A stretch of 64,000 bases of DNA from Amycolatopsis lurida (lineage in GTDB: Bacteria > Actinomycetota > Actinomycetes > Mycobacteriales > Pseudonocardiaceae). The position numbers were made by a program, and so were the translations under genes. The DNA is taken from the NCBI RefSeq assembly GCF_900105055.1, contig NZ_FNTA01000004.1:4495501-4559500 (forward strand). The letters run 5' to 3'. The notes under the pieces were generated by a model. That model worked only from the letters and a program-made list of their open reading frames with translations. It was not told where the DNA came from and made no database searches. Of this stretch, positions 33,278 through 42,119 are shown in pieces (position 1 is the first letter of the stretch; every line of letters starts with the position of its first letter).

Positions 33278-34021
33278 GTGTCCAGTACGTCCGTGACCAC
33301 CCGTCGCGTACTCATCGTGATGCCTGCTCTCAATGAGGAGGCCAGTGTCAGCTCGGTCATTTCCCAGGTCAAGAAGTCATTGCCGGGGATGGACGTGCTG
33401 GTGGTCGACGACGGTTCCGTCGACAGTACGGCCAAACTCGCCCGCGCCGCGGGTGCCGAGGTCGCGCGCCTGTCGGTCAACCTCGGCGTCGGCGGGGCGA
33501 TGCGCACCGGTTTCCGGTACGCCGCCGCCCGCGGTTACGACGTCGTGGTCCAGGTGGACGCGGACGGCCAGCACGACCCCGACGAGGTCGCGGCTTTGCT
33601 GGACGGGCTGAACGACGCGGACATCGTGATCGGGTCGCGGTTCGCGGGCAAGGGCTCCTACAAGGCGAGCGGCCCGCGGAAATACGCGATGGTCGCGCTG
33701 TCCCTGGTGTTTTCGAGGCTCGGCAAGACACGGCTCACCGACGTCACCTCCGGCTTCAAGGCGATGGGCCCCCGCGCGATCAGGTTGTTCGCCGCGTATT
33801 ACCCCGCCGAGTACCTCGGGGACACGGTCGAATCGCTGGTGATGGCGATCCGCGCCGAACTGAAGATCAAGGAAATCCCCGTGATCATGCGGGAGCGGGC
33901 GGGTGGCACGCCGAGCCATTCGCCGGTGAAATCGGCCGTTTATCTCGGTCGGGCCGGGCTCGCTCTGCTGCTGGCGCTCATGCGCCGTCGACCGGCTGTC
34001 GACTCGTCGGATTCGGCGTAA
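33278..34021 (+). CDS. GT2 glycosyltransferase, dolichyl/polyprenyl-phosphate mannose synthase-like
   Basis: 247 residues. Motifs VLIVMPALNEEASVSSVI, LVVDDGSVDSTAKLA, VVQVDADGQHDPDEV and IVIGSRFAGKG are diagnostic for DPM1-like GT2 enzymes that make polyprenyl-phosphate sugars. Such donors feed GT-C enzymes on the outside, which fits the DUF6541-like neighbours. There is no membrane segment except a weak hydrophobic patch at the C-terminus (YLGRAGLALLLALMR). The DUF2304 gene follows by 10 nt, a common pair. Confidence 0.9.
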   Translation: MSSTSVTTRRVLIVMPALNEEASVSSVISQVKKSLPGMDVLVVDDGSVDSTAKLARAAGAEVARLSVNLGVGGAMRTGFRYAAARGYDVVVQVDADGQHDPDEVAALLDGLNDADIVIGSRFAGKGSYKASGPRKYAMVALSLVFSRLGKTRLTDVTSGFKAMGPRAIRLFAAYYPAEYLGDTVESLVMAIRAELKIKEIPVIMRERAGGTPSHSPVKSAVYLGRAGLALLLALMRRRPAVDSSDSA

Positions 34022-34031
34022 AGGAGCTTTC

Positions 34032-34469
34032 ATGGCTGGCTGGCGCATTCTCAGTATCGTCATCGCCTGTTTGGTGCTGTTCGTCGTCCTCGAGATGATG
34101 CGGCGGCGGAAGCTGCGCGAGAAGTACGCGGGCGTCTGGCTCTTCCTCGCCGTCGGCGTGGTGGTGCTCGCGCTCGTTCCGCAGGCCGCCGACTTCCTCG
34201 CCGACGTCACCGGCATGCAGACGCCGTCGAACTTCGTGTTCCTGATGGCCGGTGTGGTGCTGGCCTTGGTCGCGCTGCATCTGTCGACCGAGGTCGGGCA
34301 CCTCGAAGAAGAGGTCCGGACCTCCGTCGAGGAGATCGCGCTGCTCCGCTGCGAACTCGCCGACGCCCAGCGTGAGCTGGAAGAACGCGTCGCGGCACTC
34401 GAAGCCAAGACCGCGGCTCCCGACAACGTCAACGGACTCCCCGAAGTGAGCCCCGCACGCGCACGCTGA
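34032..34469 (+). CDS. DUF2304-family membrane protein
   Basis: 145 residues. Three hydrophobic helices (about 6-22, 34-53 and 70-85), then a coiled coil (VGHLEEEVRTSVEEIALLR, EELEERVAALEAK-like) reaching the C-terminus. DUF2304 proteins travel with DPM1-like glycosyltransferases and are thought to anchor or regulate them. It follows the GT2 gene by 10 nt and overlaps the upstream end of the kinase frame. Specific function unknown. Confidence 0.8.
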   Translation: MAGWRILSIVIACLVLFVVLEMMRRRKLREKYAGVWLFLAVGVVVLALVPQAADFLADVTGMQTPSNFVFLMAGVVLALVALHLSTEVGHLEEEVRTSVEEIALLRCELADAQRELEERVAALEAKTAAPDNVNGLPEVSPARAR

Positions 34470-34513
34470 TCGACGCTCTTCTCGCGGCTCCGCCGAGGCT
34501 GGGCGCCGTCCGC

Positions 34514-35026
34514 GTGCTGGCCGTCGACGGCCCGTCCGGCTCCGGGAAGTCCACGCTGGCCGGGAAGATCGTGGCCGAACTGGCCGGTCGCGGCGTCCGC
34601 GTGGCGCTGGTGAGCACCGACGAGTTCGCCACCTGGGACGAACCCGTTTCGTGGTGGCCGCGGCTGGAAACCGGAGTCCTGGAACCGCTGCGCGCGGGCA
34701 GGCCCGGCCGATACCGGCGGGTGGACTGGGCCAGTGGTGTCCCACTGCCGGGTGAAGAGGTCGAGATCCCGGTCCCCGGGGTGCTGGTGCTGGAAGGCGT
34801 CTCCAGCGGCCGCGCGCGGATGAGGCCTTCGTTGTCCCTGCTGACCTGGCTGGACGGCGGGAGCGAGGCCGAACGCTTGGACCGCGGTGTCGAGCGAGAC
34901 GGCGAGGACTCCCGTGCGGAACTGCGGCGCTGGCAGTTGTTCGAACGAGGGTGGTTCACCGTCGACGGAACCCGGGCCGCGGCAGATCGAGTGGTCACCT
35001 CTCGTGAGTGGTACGGACGGTTCTAA
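34514..35026 (+). CDS. Uridine-kinase-like P-loop nucleoside kinase
   Basis: 170 residues from GTG 34514. Walker A VDGPSGSGKSTLAGK (about 4-18), VSTDEFATWD and GVLVLEGVSSGRAR, the signature of the uridine kinase/phosphoribulokinase-like family. The strand before the P-loop is cut unless translation begins earlier. In frame upstream (to a stop at 34373) there is no ATG, GTG or TTG, only CTG at 34466, which overlaps the DUF2304 stop as CTGA. The start is therefore undecided. The last codons (SREWYGRF) form the left arm of a perfect hairpin. Substrate uncertain. Confidence 0.75.
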   Translation: MLAVDGPSGSGKSTLAGKIVAELAGRGVRVALVSTDEFATWDEPVSWWPRLETGVLEPLRAGRPGRYRRVDWASGVPLPGEEVEIPVPGVLVLEGVSSGRARMRPSLSLLTWLDGGSEAERLDRGVERDGEDSRAELRRWQLFERGWFTVDGTRAAADRVVTSREWYGRF

Positions 35027-35046
35027 CCGTCCGTACCACTCACGAG
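35001..35046 (+). terminator. Perfect 22-bp hairpin spanning the kinase stop codon
   Basis: 35001-35022 pairs perfectly with 35025-35046 around a 2-nt loop (first arm starts CTCGTGAGTGGTACGG). It begins inside the kinase coding sequence and continues past its TAA, so the C-terminal residues are part of the palindrome. Likely terminator of the glycan/kinase transcript. Confidence 0.7.
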
Positions 35047-35352
35047 ACGCGACCCGATACCCGCGAATGTCCTGTTTTGTCAGTGCCCCATTGGTTGTAG
35101 TGGTGGACACCCATTTGAGTCAGTGACCCGGCACTCTGCGCGTTAGTGGTCGGGAATTGATTACACTCCGTCCGGAATTGCGGACACTTTGCGGTCGTAT
35201 TGGCCGTCGTGTAGCGCGATCGTAACCTCGCGTGCTTAAGTGCGGGCTGAGTTCCCGCTAGTGTCGGCGGGCACACCGATCGTCCGTGGAGCTCGACTTT
35301 CCGACCGACCGGACGGTGCCTAAACACCGAAAATCTCCTCAAGGGGTGCCAG
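35047..35352. other. 306-bp non-coding gap, promoter region of the peptide ABC operon
   Basis: Noticeably richer in A/T than the flanking genes. It contains an imperfect inverted repeat around TCCGGAATTGCGGAC (about 35169-35184) and the RBS AAGGGG just before the ATG at 35353. No ORF with family features and no clear -10/-35 pair could be fixed. The operon promoter must lie here. Confidence 0.5.
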
Positions 35353-37026
35353 ATGCAGCAACTGCGGGTGACCCGAGCACGCCGTGTGGCCCTGATCGGG
35401 CTTGCCGGCGCACTCGCGGTCTCCATTTCCGCCTGTGCCGAATCGAAGCGTGAAGAAGGCGCAGGGGGTGGCTCGGGAGGCACCATGGTCTTCGGGGCCG
35501 CCGGTAACCCGAAGACGTTCGACCCGCTCTTCAACGACGACGGTGAGACCTTCCGCATCATCCGCCAGATGATGGACACGCTGATCATGAACAAGCCGGG
35601 GACCGCGGACCTCGAGCCTGGTCTGGCGGAGAAGTGGGAAGGCAGCAACGAAGGCAAGACCTGGACGTTCACCCTGAAGAAGGGTGTCAAGTTCCACGAC
35701 GGCACCGCGTTCAACGCGGAAGCGGTCTGCTTCAACTTCAACCGCATGTTCAACATGAAGGGCGCCGCCGCCCAGAGCCAGATGATCTACTACGGCGACG
35801 TCTTCGAGGGCTTCGCAAAGAACGAGGGCGACGCTTCCGGCGACCCGGTCTTCAAGGACTGCCAGGCCAAGGACGAGTCCACCGCCGTCCTGAACCTGAA
35901 CAAGGCCAAGGGCGCCTTCCCCGCGGCCTTCACGCTGCCGTCGTTCTCGATCCAGAGCCCGGACGCGCTGAAGAAGTACAACGCCGACGCCGTCACCCAG
36001 AGCGGTGACTCGTTCTCCTACCCGGAGTACGCGCTGAAGCACCCGACCGGCACCGGCCCGTTCAAGTTCGAGAGCTGGGACCAGGCCAAGGGTGAGATCA
36101 CGCTGGTCAAGGCCACCGACTCGCCGACCCAGACGGCCAAGCTCGACAAGCTGGTCTTCAAGGTCATCCCGGACGAGAACGCCCGCAAGCAGGCGCTCAA
36201 GGCCGGCGACATCCAGGGCTACGACTACCCGTCGCCCGCGGACTACGGCCTGCTGCGCAACGACGGCGAGCAGGTGCTCATCCGCCCGTCGTTCAACATC
36301 CTGTACCTGGGCATCAACCAGAAGAACAACCCGAAGCTGAAGGACCCCAAGGTCCGCCAGGCGCTGGCCTACGGTCTCAACCGTGAGCAGTTCGTGAAGT
36401 CGAAGCTCCCCGAGGGCGCCGAGACCGCGACGCAGTTCGTGCCGAAGGCGATCGACGGCTACAACGAGAACGTCACCAAGTACGACTACAACCTTCAGAA
36501 GGCGAAAGACCTGCTGAAGGAAGCCGGCGCCGAGGGCATGACGCTGAAGTTCTACTACCCGACCGAGGTCACCCGGCCGTACATGCCGAACCCGGCCGAC
36601 ATCTTCACCTCGCTGTCCGAGGACATGAAGGCCATGGGCATCAAGGTCGAGCCGATCGCCAAGCCGTGGAACGGTGGCTACAAGGACGACGTCCAGAAGG
36701 CGGGCAAGCACGACGTGCACCTGCTCGGCTGGACCGGTGACTACAACGACGCCGGTAACTTCGTCGGTACCTTCTTCGGCCGCGAGAAGCCGGAGTTCGG
36801 CTTCAGCGAGCCGAACCTGTTCTCGGCCATCTCGGCCGCGGACGCCGCGCCCGCCGGTGAGGCGCACACCAAGGCGTACCAGGAAGTGAACCAGAAGATC
36901 ATGGAATACCTGCCCGCCATCCCGATCTCCTACGGCCCCCCGGCGATCGTCGTCGGCCCGAAGGTGAAGGGCCTGGTGGCCAGCCCGCTGACCGACGAGC
37001 GCTTCTACACCGTCACGGTCAACTGA
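35353..37026 (+). CDS. ABC transporter substrate-binding lipoprotein (peptide/nickel family 5)
   Basis: 557 residues. Signal peptide with lipobox SISAC (Cys28), then Gly/Ser spacer and an SBP_bac_5 fold: FGAAGNPKTFDPLFNDD, LAEKWEGSNEGKTWTFTL, KKGVKFHDGTAFNAE and TGTGPFKFESWDQAKG. It binds oligopeptides or similar ligands outside the membrane and delivers them to the permeases encoded next. It is the first gene of a complete five-gene operon. Codon usage is that of a highly expressed gene (AAG/GGC-rich). Ligand unknown. Confidence 0.93.
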   Translation: MQQLRVTRARRVALIGLAGALAVSISACAESKREEGAGGGSGGTMVFGAAGNPKTFDPLFNDDGETFRIIRQMMDTLIMNKPGTADLEPGLAEKWEGSNEGKTWTFTLKKGVKFHDGTAFNAEAVCFNFNRMFNMKGAAAQSQMIYYGDVFEGFAKNEGDASGDPVFKDCQAKDESTAVLNLNKAKGAFPAAFTLPSFSIQSPDALKKYNADAVTQSGDSFSYPEYALKHPTGTGPFKFESWDQAKGEITLVKATDSPTQTAKLDKLVFKVIPDENARKQALKAGDIQGYDYPSPADYGLLRNDGEQVLIRPSFNILYLGINQKNNPKLKDPKVRQALAYGLNREQFVKSKLPEGAETATQFVPKAIDGYNENVTKYDYNLQKAKDLLKEAGAEGMTLKFYYPTEVTRPYMPNPADIFTSLSEDMKAMGIKVEPIAKPWNGGYKDDVQKAGKHDVHLLGWTGDYNDAGNFVGTFFGREKPEFGFSEPNLFSAISAADAAPAGEAHTKAYQEVNQKIMEYLPAIPISYGPPAIVVGPKVKGLVASPLTDERFYTVTVN

Positions 37027-37112
37027 TCCACCACCACTGAGCCACCAGGGGGTGGGCGCTACCGCGCCCGCCCCCTGTGGCCCATTCCCGGGCTGGCAAC
37101 AAAGGAACGCAC

Positions 37113-38114
37113 GTGCTCCGTTTTCTCGTGCGTCGGCTGCTACAAGCGATACCGACGCTCTTGATCCTGTCCATTTTGATCTTCGCCTGGCTCCGGTCCC
37201 TGCCCGGTGGCCCCGCCGGCGCCCTCCTGGGTGACAAGGCGACCCCGGAGAAGATCGCCGACCTGAACAAGCTTCTCGGCCTCGACGATCCGATTTTCGT
37301 CCAGTACTTCAAATTCCTCGGCCGGGCGATCACCGGCGACTTCGGCAACTCGCTGGTCTCCGCCCAGCCGGTCATGTCGGAGATCGGGAACTTCCTTCCC
37401 GCCACGATCGAGCTCGGCTTCTGCGCGATGCTCATCGCGGTGGGCCTCGGCATCCCGTTCGGCTATCTGTCCGCCCGCTTCCGCGGCGGGGCCGTCGACA
37501 ACGTCATCATCGTGCTCAGCCTGGTCGGCGTCGCGGTGCCGGTGTTCTTCCTCGGCTACATGATGCAGGACCTGCTGGCCGCCCCGCTGGGACTTCCCTC
37601 GCAGGGCCGTCAGATGGCGGGTCTCGACGCCACCACCGTCACCGGGTTCGCGGTCCTCGACGGCATCATCACCCAGGAATGGGACGCCGCCTGGGACGCG
37701 ATCACCCACCTGATCCTCCCGGCGTTCGCGCTGGCCACGATCCCGCTCGCGGTCATCGTCCGGATCACCCGGGCTTCGGTGCTGGACGTGCTGAACGAGG
37801 ACTTCATCCGCACGGCCAACTCGAAGGGCCTGACCCAGCCGATCGTCCGGCGCCGTCACGTGCTCCGCAACGGTCTGCTGCCGGTGGTCACCGTCATCGG
37901 TCTCCAGACCGGTGCGCTCCTCGGTGGCGCCGTGCTGACCGAGCGGGTGTTCAACTTCCGCGGCCTCGGCTTCCTGCTCGCCGAAGGCATCGAGCGGCGT
38001 GACTACCCACGTCTGCAGGCGCTGCTGCTGTTCGGCGCGCTGGTCTACGTGCTGGTGAACATGCTGGTCGACGTCTCGTACGGGCTCATCGACCCGAGGG
38101 TGCGTGTCCGATGA
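37113..38114 (+). CDS. ABC transporter permease (DppB/OppB-like)
   Basis: 333 residues with six hydrophobic helices. N-terminus MLRFLVRRLLQAIPTLLILS is the DppB signature; the EAA loop region contains VRITRASVLDVLNEDFIRTA and NSKGLTQPIVRRRHVLRNG. The start is GTG 37113 with AAAGGAACGC upstream. The stop overlaps the next permease start by 4 nt (ATGA). Forms the channel with the DppC-like partner. Confidence 0.93.
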   Translation: MLRFLVRRLLQAIPTLLILSILIFAWLRSLPGGPAGALLGDKATPEKIADLNKLLGLDDPIFVQYFKFLGRAITGDFGNSLVSAQPVMSEIGNFLPATIELGFCAMLIAVGLGIPFGYLSARFRGGAVDNVIIVLSLVGVAVPVFFLGYMMQDLLAAPLGLPSQGRQMAGLDATTVTGFAVLDGIITQEWDAAWDAITHLILPAFALATIPLAVIVRITRASVLDVLNEDFIRTANSKGLTQPIVRRRHVLRNGLLPVVTVIGLQTGALLGGAVLTERVFNFRGLGFLLAEGIERRDYPRLQALLLFGALVYVLVNMLVDVSYGLIDPRVRVR

Positions 38115-39046
38115 ACACCTTGCTGAACAAGAAGAAGGAGCCGATCGACAAGCTCGCGGCTTCGTCGGCGAAGGGGCACAGCCTCGGTGGCGAGGCGCTG
38201 CGCCGGATGATGCGGAGCCCGGTGGCCATCACCGGCGCCGTGATCACCGGCCTGTTCCTGCTGGTGGCGATCTTCGCGCCGCTCCTGGCGCCGAAGGATC
38301 CCTACGAGCGGTATCTGCAGAGCCAGGTCATCCTCGGCCAGGGCATCATCCCGGGTGCTCAGCCCGGATTCCCGCTCGGTGTCGACGACTTCGGCCGCGA
38401 CTACCTTTCGCGGCTGCTGGTCGGCGCGCAGAACACGCTGCTGGTCGGCGTGCTCGCGACGATCATCGGCGTCGTGGTCGGCATGATCATCGGTGGCCTC
38501 GCCGGTGCCTTCGGCGGCTGGGTCGACACCGTGCTGATGCGGCTCGTCGACGTCATGCTGTCCGTGCCGTCGTTGCTGCTGGCGATCTCGGTCGCCGCGC
38601 TGTTCCAGAAGCCGAGCCAGTGGACGGTGATCGTCGCGGTGTCGATGGTCAGCGTGCCGATCTTCGCGCGGTTGCTGCGCGGTTCGATGCTCGCGCAGAG
38701 AAACAGCGACCACGTGCTCGCGGCGACGTCGCTCGGCGTCAAACGCGGGGCGATCGTGTTGCGGCACATGCTGCCCAACTCGCTCGGCCCGGTCATCGTG
38801 CAGGCCACGCTGACCCTGGCGACCGCGATCCTCGAGGCGGCGGCGCTGTCGTTCCTCGGTCTCGGCGACCCGGACCCGAACCGGGCGGAATGGGGCATCA
38901 TGCTGAGCCGCAGTGCTCGGCAGTTCCTCGACATCCGCCCCGAGCTGGCGTACTACCCGGCGATCGCGATCATCATCGTCGCGCTCGGGTTCACGCTGCT
39001 CGGCGAGTCCCTGCGGGAAGCCCTCGATCCGAAGAACAGGCGGTGA
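38111..39046 (+). CDS. ABC transporter permease (DppC/OppC-like)
   Basis: 311 residues. The N-terminal cytoplasmic extension is followed by TM1 (VAITGAVITGLFLLVAIFAP), then the DppC-type region LGVDDFGRDYLSRLLVGAQ and a permease core with EAA loop AATSLGVKRGAIVLRHMLPN. ATG overlaps the upstream permease stop, and 6 nt separate it from the first ATPase gene. Second channel subunit. Confidence 0.93.
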   Translation: MNTLLNKKKEPIDKLAASSAKGHSLGGEALRRMMRSPVAITGAVITGLFLLVAIFAPLLAPKDPYERYLQSQVILGQGIIPGAQPGFPLGVDDFGRDYLSRLLVGAQNTLLVGVLATIIGVVVGMIIGGLAGAFGGWVDTVLMRLVDVMLSVPSLLLAISVAALFQKPSQWTVIVAVSMVSVPIFARLLRGSMLAQRNSDHVLAATSLGVKRGAIVLRHMLPNSLGPVIVQATLTLATAILEAAALSFLGLGDPDPNRAEWGIMLSRSARQFLDIRPELAYYPAIAIIIVALGFTLLGESLREALDPKNRR

Positions 39047-39052
39047 TCTTTC

Positions 39053-40048
39053 ATGGCTCTCCTTGAAGTACGCGACCTCAAGGTCGTTTTCTCCCGGCGC
39101 GGCGAGAAGCCGTTCACCGCGGTGGACGAGGTCAGTTTCGACGTCGAACCCGGCCAGACGGTCGGTCTCGTCGGTGAGTCCGGTTGCGGCAAGTCCGTGA
39201 CCTCGCTGGCGATCATGCGGCTGCTCGCGAAACGCGGCAACCACGTCAGCGGTTCGGTGTCGTTCGAAGGCACGGATCTGCTCAGCCTGTCGGACAAGGA
39301 AATGCGGGACCGCCGCGGCCGTGACCTCGGCATGGTGTTCCAGGATCCGCTGTCCTCGCTGAACCCGGTCATCCCGATCGGGCTGCAGATCACCGAGGTG
39401 CTGGAGCGGCACCGCGGGATGTCGCGCAAGGTGGCGTCGGTGGAGGCGGCGGAACTGCTGGACAAGGTCGGCATTCCCGACCCGGCACGGCGGCTTTCCG
39501 AGTACCCGCACCAGCTTTCCGGCGGAATGCGGCAGCGCGCGCTGATCGCGATCGCGCTGGCGTGCCGTCCGCGGCTGCTCATCGCCGACGAGCCGACCAC
39601 CGCGCTCGACGTGACGATCCAGGCGCAGATCCTCGCCCTGCTGCGGGAACTGGTGCAGGACACCGGGACCGCGCTGATCATGATCACGCACGACCTCGGT
39701 GTCGTCGCCGGTCTCTGCGACGAGGTCAACGTGCTCTACGGCGGCAAGATCGTCGAGCGGGCGGAGCGGCACTCGCTGTTCGCCGAGCCGCGGCATCCGT
39801 ACACGCACGGCCTGCTCGCCTCGATCCCGCGGCTTGACGCGGGCCGCGGCGAGAAACTGATCCCCATCAAGGGATCCGTCTCCGACAACATCCCGTGGGA
39901 CGGCGGCTGCGCCTTCGCGCCCCGCTGCCCGAACGCTCTCGGCGTGTGCCGGGAGGTTTCACCGCAGCTGACCCCCGACCGCGGTGGACTGCTGCGCTGC
40001 CACAACCCGGTGATCCCGGCCGTGGCCGCACGAGGAGGGGCCCGATGA
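39053..40048 (+). CDS. ABC transporter ATPase (DppD/OppD-like)
   Basis: 331 residues. Walker A GESGCGKSV (about 42-50), signature YPHQLSGGMRQRALIAIAL, Walker B LLIADEPTTALDVTIQAQ and switch MITHDLG. The C-terminal oligopeptide-transporter extension has a Cys-rich part (GGCAFAPRCPNALGVC) typical of DppD/OppD and probably metal-binding. Overlaps the second ATPase start by 4 nt. Confidence 0.94.
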   Translation: MALLEVRDLKVVFSRRGEKPFTAVDEVSFDVEPGQTVGLVGESGCGKSVTSLAIMRLLAKRGNHVSGSVSFEGTDLLSLSDKEMRDRRGRDLGMVFQDPLSSLNPVIPIGLQITEVLERHRGMSRKVASVEAAELLDKVGIPDPARRLSEYPHQLSGGMRQRALIAIALACRPRLLIADEPTTALDVTIQAQILALLRELVQDTGTALIMITHDLGVVAGLCDEVNVLYGGKIVERAERHSLFAEPRHPYTHGLLASIPRLDAGRGEKLIPIKGSVSDNIPWDGGCAFAPRCPNALGVCREVSPQLTPDRGGLLRCHNPVIPAVAARGGAR

Positions 40049-41157
40049 CGCACGCGGTACCGGAGCAGGAAGTGCTGCTCGAGGTCAACGACCTCAAGGT
40101 GCACTTCCCGATCAAACGCGGCATCGTGGTCGACCGGACGGTCGGATACGTGTACGCCGTGGACGGCGTCGATCTCGCCATCCGCAAGGGCGAAACCTAC
40201 GGTCTGGTCGGGGAATCCGGCTGCGGGAAGTCCACTTTGGGCAGGGCGATCCTCCGGCTGACCGAACTGACGAACGGCAACGTCGTCTTCGACGGCACCG
40301 ACGTCGCGGGCCTCAAGGGCGAGGACCTGCGCAAGGCCCGCCGCCGGATGCAGATGGTCTTCCAGGACCCGATGTCCTCTTTGGACCCTCGGCAGTCGGT
40401 GGAATCCATTCTGACCGAAGGAATGAAGGCGCACGGTCTCGCCAAGGACAAGGAGGCGACGGCCAAGCGGCTGCGCGAACTCCTCGCCGCCGTCGGTCTT
40501 CCGGAGTCCTCGCTGCGGAAGTATCCGCACGAGTTCTCGGGCGGCCAGCGTCAGCGCATCGGCATCGCGCGGGCGCTCGCGGTGGAGCCGGACCTGATCG
40601 TCGCCGATGAACCGGTGTCCGCGCTGGACGTCTCGGTGCAGGCGCAGGTGGTCAACCTCCTGGAGGATCTGCAGGAGAAGCTCGGGCTCACGTACCTGGT
40701 GATCGCGCACGACCTCGCGGTGGTGCGGCACATCTCCGACCGGATCGGCGTGATGTACCTCGGCTCGCTGGTCGAAGAGGCCGACGCCGACACGCTGTAC
40801 GAGAACCCGCTGCACCCGTACACGCGGGCGCTGCTCTCGGCGATCCCCGTGCCGGACCCCGAGGTGGAGGACAACCGGGAGCAGATCCTGCTCGCGGGTG
40901 ACCTGCCCTCGCCGGCGCGGCCGCCGTCCGGCTGCCGGTTCCACACGCGATGCCCGTGGAAGCAGCAGAGCCTGTGCGACACCGACCGTCCGCAGCTGCG
41001 GGAGATCGGCGCCGGGCACCGGGTCGCCTGCCACTACGCGGAGGACATCCGCGACGGGCGGATCAAACCGCACGAGGTCGAGGCGGAACTGGTCCGGGAC
41101 CTGAACCCCGATGAGGGCGACCTGCCGGACATCGGCTCGGCGGTCGAGATCCTCTAG
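40045..41157 (+). CDS. ABC transporter ATPase (DppF/OppF-like)
   Basis: 370 residues from ATG 40045. Walker A GESGCGKST, the Q-loop VFQDPMSSLDPRQSV, signature YPHEFSGGQRQRIGIARAL, Walker B LIVADEPVSALDVSVQAQ, switch VIAHDLAVV and the C-terminal extension with FHTRCPWKQQSLC. Pairs with the DppD-like ATPase to power uptake. Last gene of the operon, followed by a hairpin terminator at 41177. The N-terminal extension of the open frame to 39895 is rejected because it overlaps the upstream ATPase. Confidence 0.94.
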   Translation: MTHAVPEQEVLLEVNDLKVHFPIKRGIVVDRTVGYVYAVDGVDLAIRKGETYGLVGESGCGKSTLGRAILRLTELTNGNVVFDGTDVAGLKGEDLRKARRRMQMVFQDPMSSLDPRQSVESILTEGMKAHGLAKDKEATAKRLRELLAAVGLPESSLRKYPHEFSGGQRQRIGIARALAVEPDLIVADEPVSALDVSVQAQVVNLLEDLQEKLGLTYLVIAHDLAVVRHISDRIGVMYLGSLVEEADADTLYENPLHPYTRALLSAIPVPDPEVEDNREQILLAGDLPSPARPPSGCRFHTRCPWKQQSLCDTDRPQLREIGAGHRVACHYAEDIRDGRIKPHEVEAELVRDLNPDEGDLPDIGSAVEIL

Positions 41158-41176
41158 CCCCAGCTCGGTGAAGTAC

Positions 41177-41223
41177 GTGAAGGCCCCCTTCATTGCGCTA
41201 GACGCAGTGAAGGGGGCCTTCAC
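41177..41223 (+). terminator. Operon terminator, GTGAAGGCC-family hairpin
   Basis: 21-bp inverted repeat (41177-41197 with 41203-41223) with one mismatch and a 5-nt loop, beginning GTGAAGGCCCCCTTCA. Placed 19 nt after the last ABC gene. Same core as hairpins at 6877 and 47636. Confidence 0.8.
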
Positions 41224-41230
41224 ATACTCG

Positions 41231-41430
41231 GCCGCATTTAGATGACTGATTGCGTGCGGTCGGCGTGCTTGGCCGTGTTGCGAAAGCCACTTTCGCAACC
41301 TTCAACGTTGCGAAAGTGGCTTTCGCAACACCCGCCCCGGCGACGAAGCCTTCAACCCAGCCCGCATCCAGAGGACTGAAGGCATGGGCGAGGCACCATG
41401 TCTGGCCGCATTTGGTGGACTCAATGCGGC
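41231..41430. repeat. Hairpin cluster with nested palindrome in the intergenic region
   Basis: Three elements. (1) GGCCGCATTTAGATGACT at 41230 and an imperfect CCGCATCCAGAGGACT near 41364, both of the GCCGCATTCAGAGGAC family. (2) A 23-bp perfect inverted repeat, 41277-41299 with 41307-41329, whose arms are each palindromic (GTTGCGAAAG...CTTTCGCAAC). (3) An 8-bp hairpin GCCGCATT...AATGCGGC at 41405-41430. No ORF with support lies in 41158-41477. Confidence 0.75.
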
Positions 41431-41477
41431 AGGTGCTTGACCGGCGCGGAAGGGCGTGATCGGGCAGACTCGGTGTC

Positions 41478-42119
41478 ATGCGGGTCACAGTGCTGGGAGC
41501 GTCGGGGCGGACGGGGATCCACGTGGTCCGGTTTCTGCGGGGGCGTGGTCATCAGGTGCGGGCGGGGCTGCGCAGCCGCCGCCGCGCGGAGGAGGTCGCC
41601 GGCCTCGGCGCCGAAACCGTCGTCGCGGACGTCACCGCCGACGCGGAAGACCTCGTCGAGGCTCTCGCCGGTTCCGAAGTGGTGATCAACGCGATCGGCG
41701 CGCCCGATCCCGATCAGGCCTCGGTCGACCTCGTCGACCGCGACGGCGTGATCACCGCGATCCGCGCCGCCGAGAAGGCGGGTGTCTCGCGGTTCGTGCA
41801 GCTTTCCGCGCAGTTCGCGGATTCGCCGGACCAAGGCGATCGCCTGGTGAGGTCGATCCTGATGGCGAAGCAGATCTCCGACAGCGTCCTGCGGCGCTCC
41901 AGCCTGAACTGGACGATCGTCCGGCCCGGCACGCTCACCGACGACCAGCCCACCGGTCACGTCAAGATCGCCGGCCATCTCGAACCGGGCCGCGTCTCCC
42001 GCGCGGACGTCGCCGCCGTCCTGGTCGCCACGTTGGAGGAGCCGCTCGTCGAGAACCAGGGTTTCGACGTCATCGGCGGCGAGATCCCGATCCCCACGGC
42101 GCTGGCTTCGTTCAGCTGA
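41478..42119 (+). CDS. NAD(P)-binding atypical SDR/NmrA-like oxidoreductase
   Basis: 213 residues. N-terminal GxxGxxG motif VTVLGASGRTGIHVV; INAIGAP and VSRFVQLSAQF follow, then WTIVRPGTLTDD near the active site. The YxxxK catalytic motif is not seen, so this is an atypical SDR like the NmrA/BVR-B group, which bind NAD(P) and often sense redox or reduce flavins. The 3' end overlaps the convergent CGNR gene by 8 nt. Substrate unknown. Confidence 0.85.
   Translation: MRVTVLGASGRTGIHVVRFLRGRGHQVRAGLRSRRRAEEVAGLGAETVVADVTADAEDLVEALAGSEVVINAIGAPDPDQASVDLVDRDGVITAIRAAEKAGVSRFVQLSAQFADSPDQGDRLVRSILMAKQISDSVLRRSSLNWTIVRPGTLTDDQPTGHVKIAGHLEPGRVSRADVAAVLVATLEEPLVENQGFDVIGGEIPIPTALASFS

Noticed and set aside
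39895..40044. Upstream extension of the second ABC ATPase
   Set aside because: It would overlap 150 nt of the preceding ATPase gene; ATG 40045 with a 4-nt overlap is the standard arrangement.
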